A stretch of DNA of 64,000 nucleotides from Alentia gelatinosa (Eukaryota > Annelida > Polychaeta > Phyllodocida > Polynoidae), in contig OX465582.1 in assembly GCA_950022655.1 (NCBI GenBank), positions 94,440,704 to 94,504,703 of the forward strand, read 5' to 3'. The position numbers were made by a program, and so were the translations under genes. Below, one piece after another: positions 1 to 10,500 of this stretch; the first letter of the stretch is position 1; each line of letters begins with the position of its first letter. The notes below the pieces were generated by a model. That model worked only from the letters and a program-made list of their open reading frames with translations, searched no databases and had not been told where the DNA came from.

Positions 1-186
1 AAATTGATGATAAGATGAACCTCTGCCTTCAGCATCGGTTCGTTTTGTCGTCAATTTTACTGCATGTTTATCATGTGCAGCCACAGTAGCCCGCTGCTAC
101 CCATGACATATATATTGCCGCATGGTGTATGACATCACATGACTAGCTAAAATTTCATAATTTTTAGGTATATGATACGAAAACAG
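1..186. other. AT-rich stretch, nothing recognised
   Basis: No open frame, RNA gene or recognisable repeat was seen before the hairpin that follows. Confidence 0.4.
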
Positions 187-321
187 GCTGACTGTCTTAG
201 TACGTCAAAATACTTGGTAAAATTATTAATCAGAGACATCCCTCTGTATTCGACATCGGGATGTATCTGATCAATAATTTGAACGTATATTTTTGATGTG
301 CAAAGACAGTCAGTCAGTTTC
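187..321. repeat. Hairpin element (imperfect inverted repeat)
   Basis: The left arm begins CTGACTGTCTTAGTACGTCA and passes through a segment ending CAGAGACATCCC. The right arm is its near-complement, ending AAAGACAGTCAG. The arms are about 55 bp around a loop of about 15 bp. The structure suits a small foldback or MITE-type element. No second copy was seen in the window. Confidence 0.55.
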
Positions 322-690
322 CGATAATTTTCTTTCTCTTTTTTTATAAGTAATTAAGCAACAACATCAAGTTATAGAATGATAATCTATTATATGGAAT
401 TTCAACTTTTTTGTTCTTTCTTACTCTCATGATATTATTTACTTTGCTTGAATCTCACTGCACTTAATTGGCATGAGATTAATATTGTAGTTACTATATA
501 AGGTTAGTATTTTGTTTTCATGTATGAACTTACCGACATTTTATTAGACATTATCTTTTCTTTTTAAAAGTTAATCTCATAGTCATTCAGTTCTCTCTTG
601 GGTCATAGCCTTGCATTGCTGAAACAAGTAATGATTTCAAAGGTGATTCCACAGCTTCTAAATTCTACAGCTTCAATTAATAGATCTCGC
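322..690. other. AT-rich stretch, nothing recognised
   Basis: Only AT-rich sequence. No splice-flanked coding segment could be supported. Confidence 0.4.
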
Positions 691-696
691 ATCTAT

Positions 697-941
697 AGAG
701 CACATAGCTATTGTGCTATAGATGCGGCCATTTTGCCCCCCCCCCCCCGATGCCATCCAAAACACCCGGTGGCGGGATCAATTATCAATGTATTTTATCA
801 AAAGTATTAGTTGGGGCTTGCCATGGAGGAATTTTAGCCTTGCCTCAATATTAATTATAGATTATAACAACTGATAATAGTGGTTGCCCTCTGACTACAG
901 TGGCGCTATCTTACAATTTCCTGGAGGTTGACAGCAGTACT
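697..941 (+). repeat. Dispersed repeat family R8, copy 1
   Basis: Starts near CACATAGCTATTGTGCTATA and runs through ATCAATTATCAATG and GTGGCGCTATCTTACAATTT. Related copies are at 43843-44105, 48057-48300 and 54002-54228 (minus), with a partial copy near 46480-46550. An internal run of C (about 736-748) is specific to this copy. It is non-coding and has no clear terminal repeats, so its class is unknown. Confidence 0.7.
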
Positions 942-1108
942 TATAGAGAACGTCCTGACCATGCCGTACATACTACAAAACGAGATGAACATTGACGGTA
1001 AATACGGAACGAGGCGTTTACGCCGAGTTCCGTATTTACCGTCAATGTTCATCGAGTTTTGTAGTATGTACGAGCATGGTGGGACGTTCTATATTTATTA
1101 TATACCCG
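942..1108. repeat. Hairpin MITE family R1, copy 1 (nearly perfect palindrome)
   Basis: The outer ends are TATAGAGAACGTCC and GGACGTTCTATA. The arms of about 65 bp are almost perfectly complementary around a short centre, GAGGCGTTTACGCC. Related copies are at 10295-10460, 35741-35915 and, with the centre missing, 23395-23455. The near-identity of the arms suggests this copy is young. Superfamily unknown. Confidence 0.75.
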
Positions 1109-1785
1109 TAATTGTTGAAATTGAACCCAAACTTACTGTGAATAGAACAATTACGTCGAATTCGTAAATCCGCCGATAGCGCAACGTCGTCAGTACACTC
1201 TGATACGGGTATGAACCTTCATGACGTCAGCATTAACGTTACATTAATCTCCAAGCACATATTTAACGTAGTTATGACAAAACACACTAGAGGGCGACTG
1301 CTCCCATTGGCGTGACCGTTCCGATAGCTTTACATTGCTGGATCAAGTTTTTTTTTTTACTCATTTTTTTTGTATTTCTTCAACAGTTTTATGCAAATTT
1401 TTTACTTTTAAATGAATGAATATAAATATTGTTATCAATTTTCACCCTTTTAAAAAAAGTAGTTTGGTTTTTCGGGACCCCTTTTTGGTGAAAGTGTAGC
1501 CCCCTTACGGTTTTCATATCGCTGGATCAATCGGATTTACTTTTCCTCAACGATGTCGACGTGTTTTTGGTGAGTTATTTCTTATATTTTTTAGAACCAA
1601 ATCTTTAAATTTTCTGATCAATCTCTTAGTAAAAGTGTCATAGATCATCCTTATAAGATCATTTAGAGATGACAAAGCTGTACATCATGTATTTTCGGAA
1701 TTTTATTCATTCATTTTTTACATCAAGTCAGTCAATCCAATCTTTGTTTACTTTCCAGTAATCGCCATAATGTCATTTCAAATTT
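1109..1785. other. 3' flank of recombinase gene, nothing else recognised
   Basis: AT-rich sequence. The short phrase CGCTGGATCAA / TTGCTGGATCAA occurs twice (near 1335 and 1520). It may hold the 3' UTR of the minus-strand recombinase gene. No firm polyadenylation site was fixed. Confidence 0.35.
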
Positions 1786-1998
1786 CTACATTTGTATGTT
1801 TATCGTGAATGAACCTCCGCTAATAGAGCTATTTGAAAATAGTCCACGAATCAGATCTCTCTGTCTTATTTGTTGATGGTTATGCATTACACTCGATACT
1901 TCACGAGATTCCGTAGTTTTTATATCGTTGGGTACTGCCACTGCTAAGAAGTCATCATTTTCCAAATCTTGACTGAAAGACAGCGGTATATCCGTTCC
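1786..1998 (-). CDS. Recombinase exon 4 (C-terminus)
   Basis: 70 codons plus stop after acceptor TTGCAG. It ends in a Gly/Ser/Ile-rich tail (SSISGGSFTINIQM). From memory, similar FNxxxFTINI-like tails occur in animal DUF3504 proteins. Confidence 0.7.
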   Translation of the reverse strand, partial: GTDIPLSFSQDLENDDFLAVAVPNDIKTTESREVSSVMHNHQQIRQRDLIRGLFSNSSISGGSFTINIQM

Positions 1999-3884
1999 CT
2001 GCAATATATAACACAAATGACGATTTTAGAAATTCGTAATCGTAATTATCACAATTATTATCGTTTGAAATACAATTAGTAATGGTTTTTTTTCATATTC
2101 TACATACCGTAGAAACGGAGGTTGTTGCTGTTGGACGTTTGGCGGACTGTGTATGATGCATCGTAGGAGATGGGGCACCAAGTGCGGCTGAGGCAAGACG
2201 TTTTCGGGGATTATTCTGAATTGGAATACATTGGATTACTTACAAGGATTACAGTACTTAGAGGACAAGAAACCTAAATGAATTCCAAAGTAATAACAAA
2301 ATATTGAACAATGAAGGAACCATGTGCAAATTATGAACGTTAACCTGGAAATAATTTCAATCTACCTCCGATTCCTCGATGGATGGGGTCGACGCTGGAA
2401 GCAAGGTGGGTTGATTTATTTCTTTTCCATTATTTAGAACAGAATACATCATTTTCTGTTGTAATTCACTGGCTACAGCGTAATGTTGTAGAGATTGGAC
2501 ATTTTTATGACCCGACAACTGTGCAACTAACGTAGGCGGGACACCCGCATGTATCAAAGTAGTGCACGTTGTTTTTCGCACTGAATGGTTTGTAAGACGT
2601 TTCCCTGTGATTCCTGCTTTTTTGGCAGCATCAGACATCATCCTACCCAATTCATTTTGTCCCATTGGTTGTCGAGTGTACCATATTGGACTGTCTGGAC
2701 AACGTTTGTAATTGATACAGAGATAGAAAGGACTATCATCACATAGGGTTCCAGCAGGCCTATGTGTAGAATATAGCTGTAGTAGGTTCACTGGGCACCT
2801 TTCAGGGCTATTTGGTATCCCCCACATTTTCGGAGTGAATGCTCTACACCCACCCATACCATCTCCCTGTCGTGTTTTTGTTTGTCTTTCCTGAAAAACC
2901 ACCCATTTTTCATTTTTTAAATTTTCTTGAATGCTGAAATCACCCCACTTGAGCTGTCTGCTCTCATGCCTTCCACGTAATCCCAGACATTTCGTTGTGA
3001 TAAACCACAGAGCAGCTCTTAGGCCTTTTGGATTCTCATACGAAAAAGCCCCAGATTTCCATATAGTATCCTCATCTTCTTGGGAAAGGGGCTCGCACTA
3101 GAAAAAAAAAGAGATATATAGTCTAAATTATAATATTTTTTCGCATTTTTATACGAATTTTTTTTTATAGAAATAATCTAAAATTTGTATATGTAACGTA
3201 TTCCTGTCTTGTTTTGATTTTTATACCAACATGAAACCTTTTTTTTTGTTTCCGAAAATGGATGATTATCAAAATTTTTGTTTTGTTTTTTACATTGCTC
3301 TCTAGTTAATGTTATTAAATAATTAAAATTATGTTTACCTTATTTGGCTGATTTCCCAAGCCTTTAGCCTTCAGATCCTTCTTCACAGATGCCAGAACTT
3401 CCCTAGAAGCCTTGAAAATGTCGCTTGTCACAATATTTTCTTTGTAGACGTTACAGTCTAGGAAACGTTTGATACTTCCGAAAACGGAAGCAAGCGAACT
3501 TGGCTCATAGTCGGAACCATTCTTTTTCTTTAGTTGCAAAATGTAACTCCCGATTAGAACATTTAATCGGACAGGGTCGATCTCATATATTGGTAATGTG
3601 TCACCATTTTTTTTACACCATTCTATGAATGCACTGCTGTCTCTCGACGTTTTTTTCTGAGTTTCAACACTTCGTTTGCTATTCACATATTCCTGTAGGT
3701 CTTTCAGTGTTCTAACCTGAAATTCTGGTACAATTTCTACTTCTTCTGGAATATTTTCTACGTTTTCTGGACATAATTCCTCCTGTTCAATATCAAAAAC
3801 CACTGTATCCTCTGTGGTCTCCATAATTGTAGCAGACGCACTGGTTGAGTTACTATGACAAGAAACGTTCTCGCCTACATGCAA
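1786..3884 (-). CDS. Crypton-type (DUF3504) tyrosine recombinase gene, 4 exons, about 532 aa
   Basis: Seen: four exons (3884-3339, 3097-2366, 2215-2108, 1998-1786) join in phase 0 with GT-AG introns. Exon 1 supplies a helical core-binding-like region (about residues 55-170). Exon 2 holds the catalytic domain: Arg in LGLRGRHE (about residue 223), Lys in ERQTKTRQ (about 256), the HSVR box (His353, Arg356), SGHKN (His379) and the Tyr in LQHYAV (about 388). That is a complete R-K-HxxR-H-Y set. The C-terminus ends SISGGSFTINIQM. Known: Crypton elements and animal DUF3504 proteins share this fold, and vertebrate domesticated members are thought to have lost catalysis. Inferred: this copy could be active, or recently so. 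The start at 3884 is the first Met of the frame; a second Met lies about 20 codons in. Terminal direct repeats were not resolved, so mobile element versus host gene stays open. Confidence 0.85.
2108..2215 (-). CDS. Recombinase exon 3
   Basis: 36 codons, between acceptor CAG and donor GTATGT. Basic and Ser/Thr-rich (starts NNPRKRLASAALG). No domain recognised. The reading frame is kept on both sides. Confidence 0.7.
2366..3097 (-). CDS. Recombinase exon 2 (catalytic domain)
   Basis: 244 codons. The acceptor is a T-rich tract followed by CTAG; the donor is GAG then GTAGAT. All six catalytic positions lie in this exon. Reading past the donor gives a stop after two codons, so splicing to exon 3 is needed for the longer C-terminus. 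Confidence 0.85.
3339..3884 (-). CDS. Recombinase exon 1 (N-terminal, core-binding region)
   Basis: 182 codons from the Met at 3884 to an AAG codon followed by donor GTAAAC. An acidic N-terminal stretch precedes a helical segment (TLKDLQEYVNSK to SIKRFLD) resembling the SAM-like core-binding region of tyrosine recombinases. Confidence 0.8.
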
Positions 3885-4190
3885 CGTTTTTACGATATTT
3901 TCGTAAAAAAAAAAAAAACATTTTAAAATTATTTTTTTTGTCCTAAAATTATTTGTTAATTATTCATTGACATTTCTCTATGTTGTTTGCAAATTTTTTT
4001 TTTTTTTAATGTTATTTCATCCAATTTACGTCTTCTTTTTACGTTTTTCAGACTTTCGCCAGACTTAACAATACTGTCACATCGGCAATATTCTCAAGTA
4101 GGTCTCGTATTTTATTAACCAATCATATTGTCTTATTTTAACATTTTCATGACCCTTAGTTACGACTAGGAAACGTATTCTGTATAAATA
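3885..4190. other. Upstream flank of recombinase gene, poly-T / poly-A rich
   Basis: AT-rich with several A or T runs. It is presumably the promoter side of the minus-strand recombinase. No defined core promoter motif was assigned. Confidence 0.35.
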
Positions 4191-4201
4191 GCAACACACA
4201 G

Positions 4202-4316
4202 TCAACGTGTTCAATACACATAGCAACATGCGTCAACGTGTTCAATTCACATAACAACGTCCTTCAACGTGTTCAGTATACATAGCAACGTGCTTTCAAC
4301 GTGTTCAGTACACTGC
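4202..4316. repeat. Four-copy 31-32 bp tandem repeat upstream of the recombinase
   Basis: Units begin TCAACGTGTTCA at 4202, 4233, 4264 and 4296 (spacing 31, 31 and 32 bp) and continue with variants of ATACACATAGCAACAT. The array lies about 320-430 bp upstream of the recombinase start on the minus strand. Each unit carries an ACGTG / CACGT core. A regulatory role is inference only. Confidence 0.7.
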
Positions 4317-4344
4317 TATACGGAACCCGGTGCAGTATAATATT

Positions 4345-4430
4345 TATACGTTATGCGGCGAAACGGTGCGTATTTACGATATATACGTCATGGGTATATA
4401 ATAATAGCAATCACTCTGTGCCCTGTATAC
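4345..4430. repeat. Short repeat fragments (R20 plus end of R8) reaching the ACOT9-like acceptor
   Basis: GTGCGTATTTACGATATATA and GGGTATATAATA resemble segments near 12372-12412 and 35303-35345. The next segment, GCAATCACTCTGTGCCCTGT, matches the end of the R8 copy at 44083-44102 with one difference. This repeat-derived sequence ends only a few bases before the acceptor of the exon at 4438. Confidence 0.6.
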
Positions 4431-4437
4431 TTCACAG

Positions 4438-4505
4438 GAAGGCCTTTGTCAACCCACTGGCGGTCACCTCACCTGAAGAAGCAGACTTCCTGGCAGCTGG
4501 TGAAG
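4438..4505 (+). CDS. ACOT9: ACOT9-like exon a
   Basis: Acceptor TTCACAG, donor GTAAGT. It codes for KAFVNPLAVTSPEEADFLAAGE, the linker between the two hotdog domains. The first base completes a codon from an upstream exon not in the window, so the gene continues beyond it. Confidence 0.88.
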
Positions 4506-7500
4506 GTAAGTACCAGAGACTAAGAGTGAGAATGTGGACACAAGCTGGGTTGAACCATACCAACCTCAAAGTTGGAACAGACTGGGGGCAGGTGGCTGCC
4601 GATCTACAATAGGACATGGGAGGGTCCAATGGGAGGGTCCCATGGGAGGGTCCAATGGGAGGGTCCAATGGGAGGGTCCAGTGGGAGGGTCCATGGGTGG
4701 GTCCATGGGAGGGTCCCATGGGAGGGTCCATGGGAGGGTCCAGTGCACATATACCGATTGAGGACTGAATGATTAGTTGCCAGATCGTAAAGCCATCTTC
4801 GAGCTAATCTAGCGAAATGCGCTTTTTGACGCGTGTTTTTGTTTAATTATGGTACTATATTGGTACGCACAATGGGGTGGGGATTTGGTGGAGGGGAGGG
4901 GGGAGGGGTTTCCAATGTTCTGTTGTCGCCGACTTGATTTATTAACATGTTGATAAACTTTTGGCGAGTGATTTAGGAACAGCGACTGACAACTCATCTG
5001 CAACAAAAGAACATCTCAAGGGGGGGGGGGGAGTTTCACTAATCGTTGGCTGACCCTTGCCTAGCTGCCCCACATCTACCGACTAGGACCAACTCTGTTA
5101 GGATGCCTCAGCTGGGACAAAGTTCTGTCCTTTGTCGCCAACAAAGGAACATCAATGTTCCGTAATCGGTTGATGTGCATTGGACTTTACAGTGCGATCA
5201 CGAGAAGTTTTTTTTCACTTCCTTTTACAGTTTATGATTTGCAATTTTTTCCTCAGATTGATTTGTAGTTATAGGAGGTTCTTGTTCTTGGTCCTGGTGG
5301 TAGCCCGGAAGAAGCGGCGTGAGATGTGTGCTAAGCTGTCGTTACTACGAACACCGCCCACTGAGAAGGAGCGACTTGTCGTACATGACCTCTTCCTTCA
5401 AACACTCGACGAGTCGTGAGTAGAATTTTACACTATGATCTCTTCCTTATCCTACCCCTAATAAAAAACTGCCATAGACTTAACATAGGGAAATTTTATG
5501 TGGCAGGCCGTGACATAAAGTGTTTTTTATGCCACTAGAGTAATAACAATTTTGACCAATCAGAGAGCAGGATGTCAGCTACTATGAAAAAAGTTCTGTT
5601 GGTCGTTGACTCAATATTTATCCTTTTAACAATAATACAAAGGCATAGATGGGGTAGGATAAATACGAAACCGAACTCGAGTTATACACGACCTTCCCGT
5701 CGTGGCATAAACATTGTCAAGTCTAACTCTCGTTCGGTTTCTACTAATTACCCACCACATCAAGAAAATTTCCAACTTCTATGCTTTACTATAGTCTTTC
5801 CTTGTGAAGTACCTGTGTCTAAAGATGGATATCTTTTTCCTGGTGATATCTAACGTACATATGTATAGCCACAAACCTTTATCTCACCCCTAGTATTTAT
5901 TCTCCATAGACTTATGACTGGGAACTCGTATGGTGGACAGCAATTATCAATCTGTTCACCCTCTTGGTTGCCTTGCCTCCTCGCAGTGCAGGCTGGATAT
6001 GCTTGCACGCATAACTAAAGCGGCCGGGGTGGAGAGTTTGCTCAGTGGTAAAAAGCACTGGACTTGTAATCCCAAGGTTTTCAGACTTTGTTGATTTGAG
6101 TCCTACTGCAGCCACTATTCTTCTTTACCCCCAGCAGTGGTAGATTCTGTAATATTCTGTAATAGCACTTCCCATGGCCTTAGAAAAGAACCTATCCCTC
6201 TGTGTATATAGGAGATTTGAATAACATATATATATTTCCCATAATTTCCAAGTTCCCGAGATACAATTGATATAAGAGGATCATGTCCATGTTGACAGAG
6301 CGGTTACCTTCAAGCATCCAGTAAAGAAGGAGGGGTCAGTCTGGATGGAAGACACGCTACTCAAAAACGTCATCATCTGCTTTCCAGAGGTGGGTTTAGT
6401 TTTTCTTAAGAGAGATTTATCGCAGAAACTTGTACCATATTAACAAATGTTTACCACGCACAAAAAGTACCTTGCCTACTTCCAGTGAATATTGTTTATT
6501 TCAGTACAATTAGTGGAAGGAGTCTTTGGTGTTAGAGATTTACTTTTTACAAAACAATGTGAGACAAGGATGATATTTGAATTAAGAATTACTTTGTTTT
6601 ACTCACACTTTCTTTCCACGGGCATTCCCCCCAACGATACAGTTAGTTCATCAAAAATATTCACATCCAGTTTTGAAGGAGATCTGATACTTCTAAGTGC
6701 ATCTTTATTGCAGAATGTTAAAACACTCTTTACAGTGTAATGTAAGGCCTACAATGATAGCCCAATGCAGTAATGTAACTGCATGTGGTGTCAAAAATCT
6801 GCCCCTGTAGGATAAAACTCTTTCTTTTTCAGAAAAGAAACATTCACAACAAAATCTTCGGTGGATACCTCATGAGGAAGGCGTTCGAGCTGGGCTGGGC
6901 CACTGCCAGTGTTTTCAGGTAGGGGGAAACAAAATGGAGGAGCCAACTTTAAAAAAATCCTAATCAGTGATATGCAGATATTGATAACCCTCTGGACTAT
7001 AAAGAATTCCTATATACCTATGGCCGTACACTCTATGCTTACACCACGGTGTGCTAGCGTAGCAAAAAATTTTTTGCTACGCTAGCATCGGTCCCCCACA
7101 CGCGGAGACGGCCTAACCATGCAAAATCCTTTTTACCACATTTGGATCTGTCTTTTGATTTGATGGTTGGTGAGCAAATAACGCTAATTATCGATATTAA
7201 ACCACATTTGAAGGTATATGGGAATAGGGAAACCAAGTTTCCGGAGAGAGAAAGTCAAAATTACTGCCGGCGGCCAAGGCCTTAGGCAGTAATTTTTCCA
7301 AGCCTCACCTCGTAGCTTTGACTTTCTCTCACCGGAGCATGGTTTCCCTCTATTCCATTCCTTAATGATCTGCTAGCGTCTAATGATATCACTCATGTAC
7401 AATAACAAGGTTATCAGCCAATATCATAGGTTTATGCTTGTAGATAACTATATGTATATATAAACCTGATTGTCAGAAAACAGTGCAGGATCTATAAAAA

Positions 7501-10500
7501 AAAAAAGGTTTGTTATGACATATGGGTTGCAAATTAGTTTCCCTACTGTTCAGTCTACTTTCGACATAGCTCATGTAGAAACTCCAAAGTATTGTTGTCA
7601 TTTTTCATTTGTATATCACATACTTATCTCAACTATCATCGGTATGCAACCATTACCATATCTAACTGTAATGACCTCTTTTCTTCATGTACTTTGCGTC
7701 TATTAAATTACCAAATGAACGATCACGTTTTAGAACAATCACATTTTGGTATAATTTCTTTATTGAGATCATATGAAAATACAACAAACATCATTTAGCA
7801 TCTATGAAGCAGATGAAGGTTCTCAACAAAGAGGCTAGGGCCTCAGCCTTTTTATAAGGCTGGTTTCAATGGCCCGCCTTGGTTTACCGTGAAAGTCCAG
7901 TCAAATATCAATTTTAACGTCTTACAGGATTATGAAAATACATCATCATGTGAGATAAAGACAAAAGTAGAGCTTCACATTCCATATCTTAGAAAATAAC
8001 AGGGTAACTTAGGATTAGTAAATACGTCTAATGAGATTTTTCTAGGCTCGTCTCAGAGTAAAGAGACCAGAGAACTACAACAAAACATTTTTTTTTCAAA
8101 ATGGCTAGAAATAAATCATAAGAGACAAAACACAACCGAGTACAGACTTATAAAAAACAACAGCAGGTTCCAGTTTTTTCTGCATATGAGAATCCCACTC
8201 TCGCAGCATTTCAGTCTCCATGGACATGTTTGGTTTTCTTTGTTTCTATGTGGAGGAGCATCTCCGAGCATATTCTGTCGAAATCGTGCCTTTTTATATA
8301 TGGTAGGTTATCAATATTGTGCAGTTTCTGCTATGCAAACACTAGGAACCTAGCTCTCCTGTGTTTCATCCTGAATGGTTTTGTCTTAGCATATTAATCT
8401 AGATTTCAAACTTCACATTTCTGTATATTTCCAGCAAAATGCAGCCTGCTGTTTATGCTGTTGACGACATCATCTTCGCCCGACCCGTCAGTATCGGGGA
8501 ATTACTGTATTTGTCTGCTCAGGCAAGTATATTAAACTGGAATAAGTTGCTTATTTGAAAGAAATTCTCCTTAGGCATAAGTTTAAGTTTAATTGAACAA
8601 ATTGGACGTTAAACTACCCAAACAAACAAAAGGCATAAGTGGAAACATACAAGAAAGGTTTTGCTGGTCGCTAGAAATCAGGAATGATTCAAAGAAAATA
8701 AATTTCAAAAATGCATCGCAGGTTAAGTGGTTTGTATTTCTATATTATATGAATTTACTGACCTACAACAAACTAACGTAAACAAACGACCTGTTTAGAG
8801 AAGGTAAATTTATGGTAATCATACAGTTATTTAGCTAATACAGTGAGGGATCATTTTGCATACGGTACTACCAAAGATCAATACCTATTGACCTGATACA
8901 TTTACTATGGGCACAGTGCATCCGAATATTCACTACAGGCTCAGTGCGCCCGAACATTATTTATACTGTAACCCGAGTAGCGGGTAGTATTTCATAGACA
9001 TTCGGTCATAGGTATGTACTACTAAAAAGGAAAGCTCAGGGGTCTAGGAGAAAGATCTTTACCTTAGCCTGGTATAAATACCCATAGGCTTAGCATTACA
9101 AACTCGTTCTCAATGGGCTTGCGAGAACGGTAACTCGTTCTCAACGGGTGATAAAGAGATAAATATTTCCAGGCTAAGATGAAATCAGTAACATTTTCGT
9201 GCTTGGTCTGAGTCCCTGTTCACCATCTCGTTTGGAATGCTTCAGAATATTCACTTGGCTATCGCCTTGTCCATATTATTATATACCTGTGTCCGAATGT
9301 CTATTAAATACTGCCTGCTGCTAGGGGTGCAGTAATAATAATGTTCGTGCCCGCTGTGACTGCAACTTTCTAAGTAATTAAAATAGAGTTTTTAATTATC
9401 TTAAGGTATATAATAATAAGGAAACGTCCTCACTGTGAACGAAAAGTTTATCGTTCTCGGTCAGTCGCCGATTTCATACGGCCTTCCGCCTATGGCATCA
9501 GGCCGTATGAAATCAGCGACTGACCGAGAACGATAAACGTTTTGCCCACAGTAAGGACGTTTCCTAATATTACTGTGCACTCCAAACTCGATGGCGAACG
9601 AAAACACAAACCAAACACTCATCAGTTTCTTTTACACTTCTTCGTGTTATTCCCCCTGTTACCTTCATTAATCTGTGCATGTTGTAGGTTCTCTACACGT
9701 CCGGGACCTTCATGCAGGTCAGAGTTCACGCAGAGGTCGTGGACCCCAAAACGGGTCACCACGAAACTACCAACGTGCTGCACTTCACCTTCACGACTGA
9801 CATACCCACAAAACAAGTCATCCCCAAAACCTACGCAGGTGAGTGTGCAAAGCTCTACAGTTAATCAATAATCTTATATTGATTATTTTGACGTGCCAAT
9901 AACACCTATATGGTAAGCCGAAAAAATAAATGTAATCTCAAATTGATTTTTTTTTTATGCTGCCTTACCACATAGACCTAGCCACGTACCAAACATGTAA
10001 TCTTATATTGAGTGGTGTTTTAGAGTAGGCCTATAGATTCGGGTCACTGGGTTGGCCCAAACCTCTATTACTCCAGTATCCCAGATATTAGGAAACCTAT
10101 GTTTAATATTTCTAGAGTTTTTTCCAATTTCTCTTTTTTATGATTTTTAGGACAGCTCCTACTATAGATATGCATGATAGGGCAAGCCCCCGCTTCCCAA
10201 TTTCAAATTTATAAATTCAAAATAATTGCTAGGACGTCCGTATTAGCTAGAGATGAGGTGGATATAGGTGTAGGATTATGTCCTGTACAGTAATTATATA
10301 GAACGTCCTGACCATGCTGTACAAGTCACAGAACGAGATGCTAATATACGGTTTATACGGACCAAGGTGTTTACGCCGAGTTCCGTACAAACGGTAAATT
10401 ATCATCGAGTTCTGTGAATTGTACAAGCATGGTTGGACGTTATATATTTACTATATACCCAAAATTTAAAAGAAAAATCAATTTCATTTTGCTTAACAAC

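Noticed and set aside
6020..6118. Functional tRNA gene
   Set aside because: A and B boxes are recognisable but the stems do not fold properly and extra bases are present; called a SINE head instead.
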